This document shows, in pieces, positions 60,491-64,000 of a DNA stretch of 64,000 nucleotides. Below the pieces are notes generated by a model, which made no database searches, was not told where the DNA came from, and worked only from the letters and a program-made list of their open reading frames with translations. Positions within the stretch are counted from its first letter, which is position 1. Every line of letters starts with the position of its first letter. Position numbers and translations under genes: made by a program. The DNA is from Phycisphaeraceae bacterium. GTDB lineage: Bacteria; Planctomycetota; Phycisphaerae; Phycisphaerales; UBA1924. The stretch covers positions 3,410,001 through 3,474,000 of the forward strand of contig JAHBWV010000001.1 in the NCBI GenBank assembly GCA_019636845.1, read 5' to 3'.

Positions 60491-60582
60491 GTGAGGGTGG
60501 GGGGTAAGGGTGGGGGGTGAGGGTGGGGGGTGAGGGTGGGGGGTAAGGGCGGGGGTAAGGGTGGGGGTAAGGGTGGGGGGGT
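60491..60582 (+). repeat. G-rich minisatellite (GTRAGGGTGGGGGG)n
   Basis: About five 14-nt units GTGAGGGTGGGGGG / GTAAGGGTGGGGGG followed by three shorter GTAAGGGTGGGG units. It is strongly G-quadruplex-prone and lies about 50 nt before atpG. Confidence 0.8.
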
Positions 60583-60633
60583 GGATCGGGAGTTGGGATG
60601 GGGAACGGGCGGGATGCCTACCCTTCCGCCCCT

Positions 60634-61512
60634 ATGGGTAAGTCACGCGAGATCAAGAAGCGTATGAAGGCCGTCGGCAACATCCGGCGGATCACGAAGA
60701 CGATGCAGATGATCGCGACGAGCAAGTTTGCTCGGGCGCAGCAGCGCGCGGTCGCGAGCAAGCCGTACACCGCGGCGTTGTTCGATCTGGTGGGGAAGAT
60801 GGCGAGTGCCGCGGGGGATGTGACCCATCCGCTGATCGACGCGAAGCCGGGCGCGGACGCGAGGATGCTGACGCTGGTGATCACGAGCGATCGCGGGTTG
60901 TGCGGGCCTTACAACGGGGCGATTCTGCGGCGGATGATGGAGTATTTCCGGAACACGCCGGGCGCTCGCGAGGGTGAGATCGAGCTGGTGGGAAAGAAGG
61001 GTCTTGCGACCCTGAAGTTCAACAAGATCAACGTGGCGACGCACCACACGCACTTCGGCGACACGCCGTCGTACGAGAACGTCGAGGCGCTGGCGCAGAC
61101 GTACATCGACCGATTCATCCGCGGGGAGATCTCCGGGGTGAGGGTGGTGTATATGCGGTTCATCACGGCGGGGAAGCAGGCCGCGGAGATCAAGCAGTTG
61201 CTGCCGTTTGAGCCGGATGCGGCGGAGCAGACGGATGCGCCGGCGGGTGCGGGGTTGGCGTTTGAGTTCAGTCCATCGCCGAAGGAGTTGATGGATTCGC
61301 TGCTGCCCGCGGCTTTGAAGGCGGCGTTGTTCCAGTGCTTCAACGATGCGATCGTGTCGGAGCATGTGGCGCGGATGGTGGCGATGAAGGCGGCGACGGA
61401 CAACGCGGGGAAGATGGGCAAGCGTTTGAGCCGCGCGTATAACAGGGCGCGTCAGGCGCAGATCACGACGGAACTGACGGAGATCATCTCGGGCGCTGCG
61501 GCGTTGGGGTGA
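60634..61512 (+). CDS. atpG: ATP synthase gamma subunit
   Basis: Central shaft of F-type ATP synthase; 292 residues. It opens with the conserved GKSREIKKRMKAVGNIRRIT and TKTMQMIATSKFARAQQ coiled coil, has LVITSDRGLCGPYNGAILRR in the middle and ends MGKRLSRAYNRARQAQITTE with LTEIISGAAAL. No other atp genes are adjacent, although atpG is normally inside atpIBEFHAGDC. The ATG at 60634 has no ribosome site; a TACCCT box 10 nt upstream hints at a short leader. It could be a second, non-canonical (N-ATPase-type) gamma, but length and sequence look standard. Confidence 0.92.
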   Translation: MGKSREIKKRMKAVGNIRRITKTMQMIATSKFARAQQRAVASKPYTAALFDLVGKMASAAGDVTHPLIDAKPGADARMLTLVITSDRGLCGPYNGAILRRMMEYFRNTPGAREGEIELVGKKGLATLKFNKINVATHHTHFGDTPSYENVEALAQTYIDRFIRGEISGVRVVYMRFITAGKQAAEIKQLLPFEPDAAEQTDAPAGAGLAFEFSPSPKELMDSLLPAALKAALFQCFNDAIVSEHVARMVAMKAATDNAGKMGKRLSRAYNRARQAQITTELTEIISGAAALG

Positions 61513-61525
61513 TGGGGAAGGAATT

Positions 61526-61568
61526 GGGCATTAGGCATTAGGCATTAGGCATTGGGCATTGGGCATTG
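61526..61568. repeat. heptamer tandem array (GGCATTR)n
   Basis: Three GGCATTA and three GGCATTG copies in a row just after atpG. The complement reads AATGCCN, the same unit as the array at 5874-5922. Confidence 0.85.
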
Positions 61569-61587
61569 GGGATAAAGGCACGAAGGG

Positions 61588-61622
61588 CCGGCACGTCCGA
61601 AGGGGCGTGCCGGTTTGTTTTT
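61588..61622 (+). terminator. Rho-independent terminator of atpG
   Basis: CCGGCACG (61588-61595) pairs with CGTGCCGG (61606-61613), followed by TTTGTTTTT. Confidence 0.85.
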
Positions 61623-61777
61623 GGGCGTGGGGGTGAGTGGGGTGGGTGGGGGTGGGGGGTGAGGCGGAAAGGTCTTGTGGGGTGTGGGGGTGATGTGGTA
61701 AGGTGGTGGGTCGGCCGACTCGCGGCCGCGTGGTGGCGATGACTCGGGTGCATCGCCTCGTGAAAAGGGGTGTTGCG

Positions 61778-63607
61778 ATGGTTTCGAGCGGAGCGTCGGA
61801 GAACGGTGCGCCTACGGGGAACGGGCTTGGGGGGAGCGGGGTTGGTGGTGTGGGGGGTGGTGGGGCTGTTGGGGGGGTGGACTATGACGTGGCGATCATC
61901 GGCGGCGGGCCGGGTGGCTCGACGTGCTCGACGCTCTTGAAGAAGTACATGCCGGAGTTGCGAGTGCTGGTGGTGGAGCGGGAGGTGTTTCCGCGCGAGC
62001 ACATCGGGGAGAGCCAGTTGCCCTTGATCGGGGCGATTCTGAAGGAGATGGGGTGCTGGGAGAAGGTGGAGGCGGAGCAGTTTCCGATCAAGCTGGGGGG
62101 GACGTATCGGTGGGGTGCGACGAAGGACCTGTGGGACTTTGAGTTCATTCCGTTCGGTCAGTACCGTGACGATCCGCGGCCCGCGCCGTACGCGGGGCAG
62201 CGGATGTTTACGGCGTTGCAGGTCGAGCGGTCGGCGTATGACAAGATCCTGCTGGATCACGCCGCAGAGATGGGCGCGGAGGTGCGGCAGGGGACTTCGG
62301 TGCGGGAGATCCTGCGGACGGGTGATCGGGTGGATGGGCTGCGTCTCTCGGATGGGAGCGTGGTGACGGCGAAGCACTATGTGGATGCTTCGGGGGATGC
62401 GGGGATTCTGCGGCGCGGGATGGGTGTGGAGTGTGATTATCCGGGGAACATCAAGAACGTGGCGTTCTGGGATTACTGGGACGATGCGGAGTGGGCGGTG
62501 ACGATCGGCGGGGGCGCGACGCGGATCTTCATCATGTCGATCGGGATCGGGTGGATGTGGTTCATCCCGGTGCGAGCGACGCGGGTGTCGGTGGGGCTGG
62601 TGTGTCCGGCGGAGTATTACAAGTCGTGCGGGAAGTCGCCGGAGGAGCTGTACGCCTGGGCGATGCAGCAGGACCCGTTGATCGTGAAGCACACGAAGAA
62701 CGCGCGGCGTGGCGGGAAGGTGACATCGACGAAGGACTGGTCGTTCATCGCGCAGCGGATGGTGGGGGAGAACTGGTACCTGGTGGGGGAGGCGTCGGGG
62801 TTTGCGGATCCGATTTTGTCGGCGGGGATGATGCTGACGCACGCGGGGGCGCGGGAGCTGGCGTACGCGATCATGGCGATGGAGCGCGGGGAGCACGATC
62901 GCGCGTGGCTGTGCGAGCACTATGAGTCGCTGCAGCGGCGCCGGATCAACCAGCACATCCGGTTCGCGGACTTCTGGTATGCGGGGAACGGGTGCTTCAC
63001 GGATCTGGAGGACATGACGACGCGGATCGCGAAGGACGCGGGGATCGAGTTGTCGCCGAAGGAGGCGTTCCGTTGGATCTCGAACGGCGGGTTCATGGAG
63101 GACATCCCGGGTCGGGCGGGGATCGGCGGGCTTGATGTTGCGGGCGCGAAGGAGGTGGCGGGGCGGTTCCTCGGCGCGGAGGATGCGCAGGAGGCGGTGG
63201 GGTGGCAGGTGAACGACTTCAATGTGTTCCGGCCGAACCTGGAGGGGGCGGAGCGGGCGGAGTATCCGGTGTATAGGGCGGGGAAGATCGTGCGGGTGCC
63301 GTGCTACAAGCGGAAGCAGTTCACGATGCCGCTGATGGGTGCGTACGCGATGTGGCTGAAGATGATGGAGCGGACGTCGGACATCACGGAGATGTGCCGC
63401 GGGGCGATGGCGTTTTATCAGCGTGAGCGGGGGATGCCGCCTGCGCGGGCGAACTTTGAGTTGCAGCAGGCGATCCAGGCGCTGGAGGTGATGGTTCTGG
63501 AGGGTTGGGTGATCGGTGAGAAGGATCCTTCGCGGCCGCTGCTGGGGATTCGCTCGAAGAAGGGTGACAACATGATCCACGAGAACCGGGACGTGCGGGT
63601 GGGGTAG
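61778..63607 (+). CDS. flavin-dependent halogenase-like monooxygenase
   Basis: This 609-residue FAD enzyme starts at 61778 (AAGGGG 9 nt upstream). After a Gly-rich leader come the dinucleotide-binding VAIIGGGPGGSTCSTLL, EREVFPREHIGESQLP, and GWMWFIP at residues 258-264, which matches the G-W-x-W-x-I-P motif diagnostic of flavin-dependent halogenases. WYLVGEASGFADPILSAGM is the second FAD motif. The C-terminal ~200 residues are a helical domain. Halogenases of this PltA/CmlS-like branch chlorinate carrier-bound or free aromatics; some relatives with this motif are not halogenases. No biosynthetic cluster is visible beside it, so the substrate is unknown. Confidence 0.82.
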   Translation: MVSSGASENGAPTGNGLGGSGVGGVGGGGAVGGVDYDVAIIGGGPGGSTCSTLLKKYMPELRVLVVEREVFPREHIGESQLPLIGAILKEMGCWEKVEAEQFPIKLGGTYRWGATKDLWDFEFIPFGQYRDDPRPAPYAGQRMFTALQVERSAYDKILLDHAAEMGAEVRQGTSVREILRTGDRVDGLRLSDGSVVTAKHYVDASGDAGILRRGMGVECDYPGNIKNVAFWDYWDDAEWAVTIGGGATRIFIMSIGIGWMWFIPVRATRVSVGLVCPAEYYKSCGKSPEELYAWAMQQDPLIVKHTKNARRGGKVTSTKDWSFIAQRMVGENWYLVGEASGFADPILSAGMMLTHAGARELAYAIMAMERGEHDRAWLCEHYESLQRRRINQHIRFADFWYAGNGCFTDLEDMTTRIAKDAGIELSPKEAFRWISNGGFMEDIPGRAGIGGLDVAGAKEVAGRFLGAEDAQEAVGWQVNDFNVFRPNLEGAERAEYPVYRAGKIVRVPCYKRKQFTMPLMGAYAMWLKMMERTSDITEMCRGAMAFYQRERGMPPARANFELQQAIQALEVMVLEGWVIGEKDPSRPLLGIRSKKGDNMIHENRDVRVG

Positions 63608-63640
63608 CGTGCGGGGTGCGGGGGTGTTGAGATGTGCGTA

Positions 63641-64000
63641 TCAGTTGTGCGCCGGCGTGCGTTCGATGGTGATGCGCACGGTGTTGGCGGGTGACCAGCG
63701 GGCGCGGAGTGCGGCGGTGACCTGGTCCGGGGTGATGGTGCGGTATTCCTCGAACGCGCGGGCGAGGGAGGCGGGGGAGAGTCCGTCGTAGGTGAGGGTC
63801 GCGAGTTTGGATGCCCACGCCTCGGCGGAGAGGTCTTGGCGCGCGAGTATGGAGGCGATGCGGTTGCGGGCGTCGTTGAGCTCGGACTCTGAGGGGCTTT
63901 GCGCAGCGAGCAGTGCGAGGTGGTGCGCGAGGATGTCGGCCTGGCCGGCGGGATCGGCGTCGGGAGCGTCTGAGGCGATCATGGCGGCGATGACGGAGCG
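63641..64000 (-). CDS. M16 (insulinase-type) peptidase, C-terminal fragment cut by window edge
   Basis: The frame is open to the right edge, and only the last ~119 residues are visible. They include DILAHHLALLAAQSPSESEL, ARNRIASILARQDLSAEAWA, LTYDGLSPASLARAFEEYRT, ITPDQVTAALRARW and a final strand TVRITIERTP. This is the pattern of the C-terminal half of M16 family domains, often the non-catalytic second half. The catalytic HxxEH would be outside the window. Confidence 0.6.
   Translation of the reverse strand, partial: RSVIAAMIASDAPDADPAGQADILAHHLALLAAQSPSESELNDARNRIASILARQDLSAEAWASKLATLTYDGLSPASLARAFEEYRTITPDQVTAALRARWSPANTVRITIERTPAHN

Noticed and set aside
1..64000. tRNA, rRNA and riboswitch genes
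   Set aside because: No cloverleaf with a GTTCGAATC-type arm, rRNA block or lysine riboswitch was recognised by eye; a covariance-model scan would be decisive.

Overview
The window reads as chromosomal DNA of a high-GC planctomycete, most likely class Phycisphaerae. The evidence is a secreted protein ending in two GC-type dockerin-like repeats, a PEP-CTERM protein, several membrane proteins with zinc ribbons, a class II DAHP synthase, a DUF4132 protein and very short gene spacing. I did no database search; family names come from motifs I could read.

Layout. 1-3.5 kb: DUF4132-type protein (cut by the left edge) with a small upstream partner. 3.7-6.5 kb: histone H1-like basic protein, class II DAHP synthase, CBS-domain protein. 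6.6-7.3 kb: a REP-associated transposase (RAYT) among short hairpins. 7.4-9.6 kb: dnaX with a programmed -1 frameshift site, coupled to a lipoprotein gene. 9.8-16.6 kb: membrane zinc-ribbon protein, HicBA toxin-antitoxin pair, class I aldolase, a UPF0145/UPF0145/PrsW operon and a secreted carbohydrate-binding-like protein. 16.6-20.1 kb: a tightly overlapping operon of HTH regulator, ABC ATPase, GNAT acetyltransferase and terminase-like ATPase/nuclease with no other phage genes. 20.4-22.7 kb: DUF418 protein and a PEP-CTERM gene behind a sigma-54 promoter.

23.0-32.5 kb is the metabolic centrepiece: lysW, lysX, lysY, lysZ, lysK, a fused homoaconitase, homoisocitrate dehydrogenase and homocitrate synthase. 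Together these give the alpha-aminoadipate lysine route on the LysW carrier protein; only the two aminotransferase steps lack a gene here. A possible lysine-rich leader peptide and terminator precede lysW. An intergenic repeat family runs through the cluster and has become the in-frame linker of the homoaconitase fusion.

32.5-53.4 kb: antiporter-EIIA fusion with a universal stress protein, folC, DinB-like protein, topA, a two-gene module with a membrane-anchored coiled-coil T5orf172 (GIY-YIG) protein, pepP, sulfotransferase, dciA-like gene, PotA-type ATPase, lipoproteins, thioredoxin-like protein, and trpC head to head with a CPBP protease. 53.5-64 kb: GC-dockerin protein, histidine kinase, Nudix, parB, atpG, a flavin-dependent halogenase-like enzyme and a partial M16 peptidase.

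Three perfect 16-bp parS sites plus one variant lie at 57.6-58.8 kb beside parB. Exactly there the + strand changes from C-rich to G-rich whatever the gene orientation. This suggests that the replication origin is close, though I found no canonical DnaA boxes.
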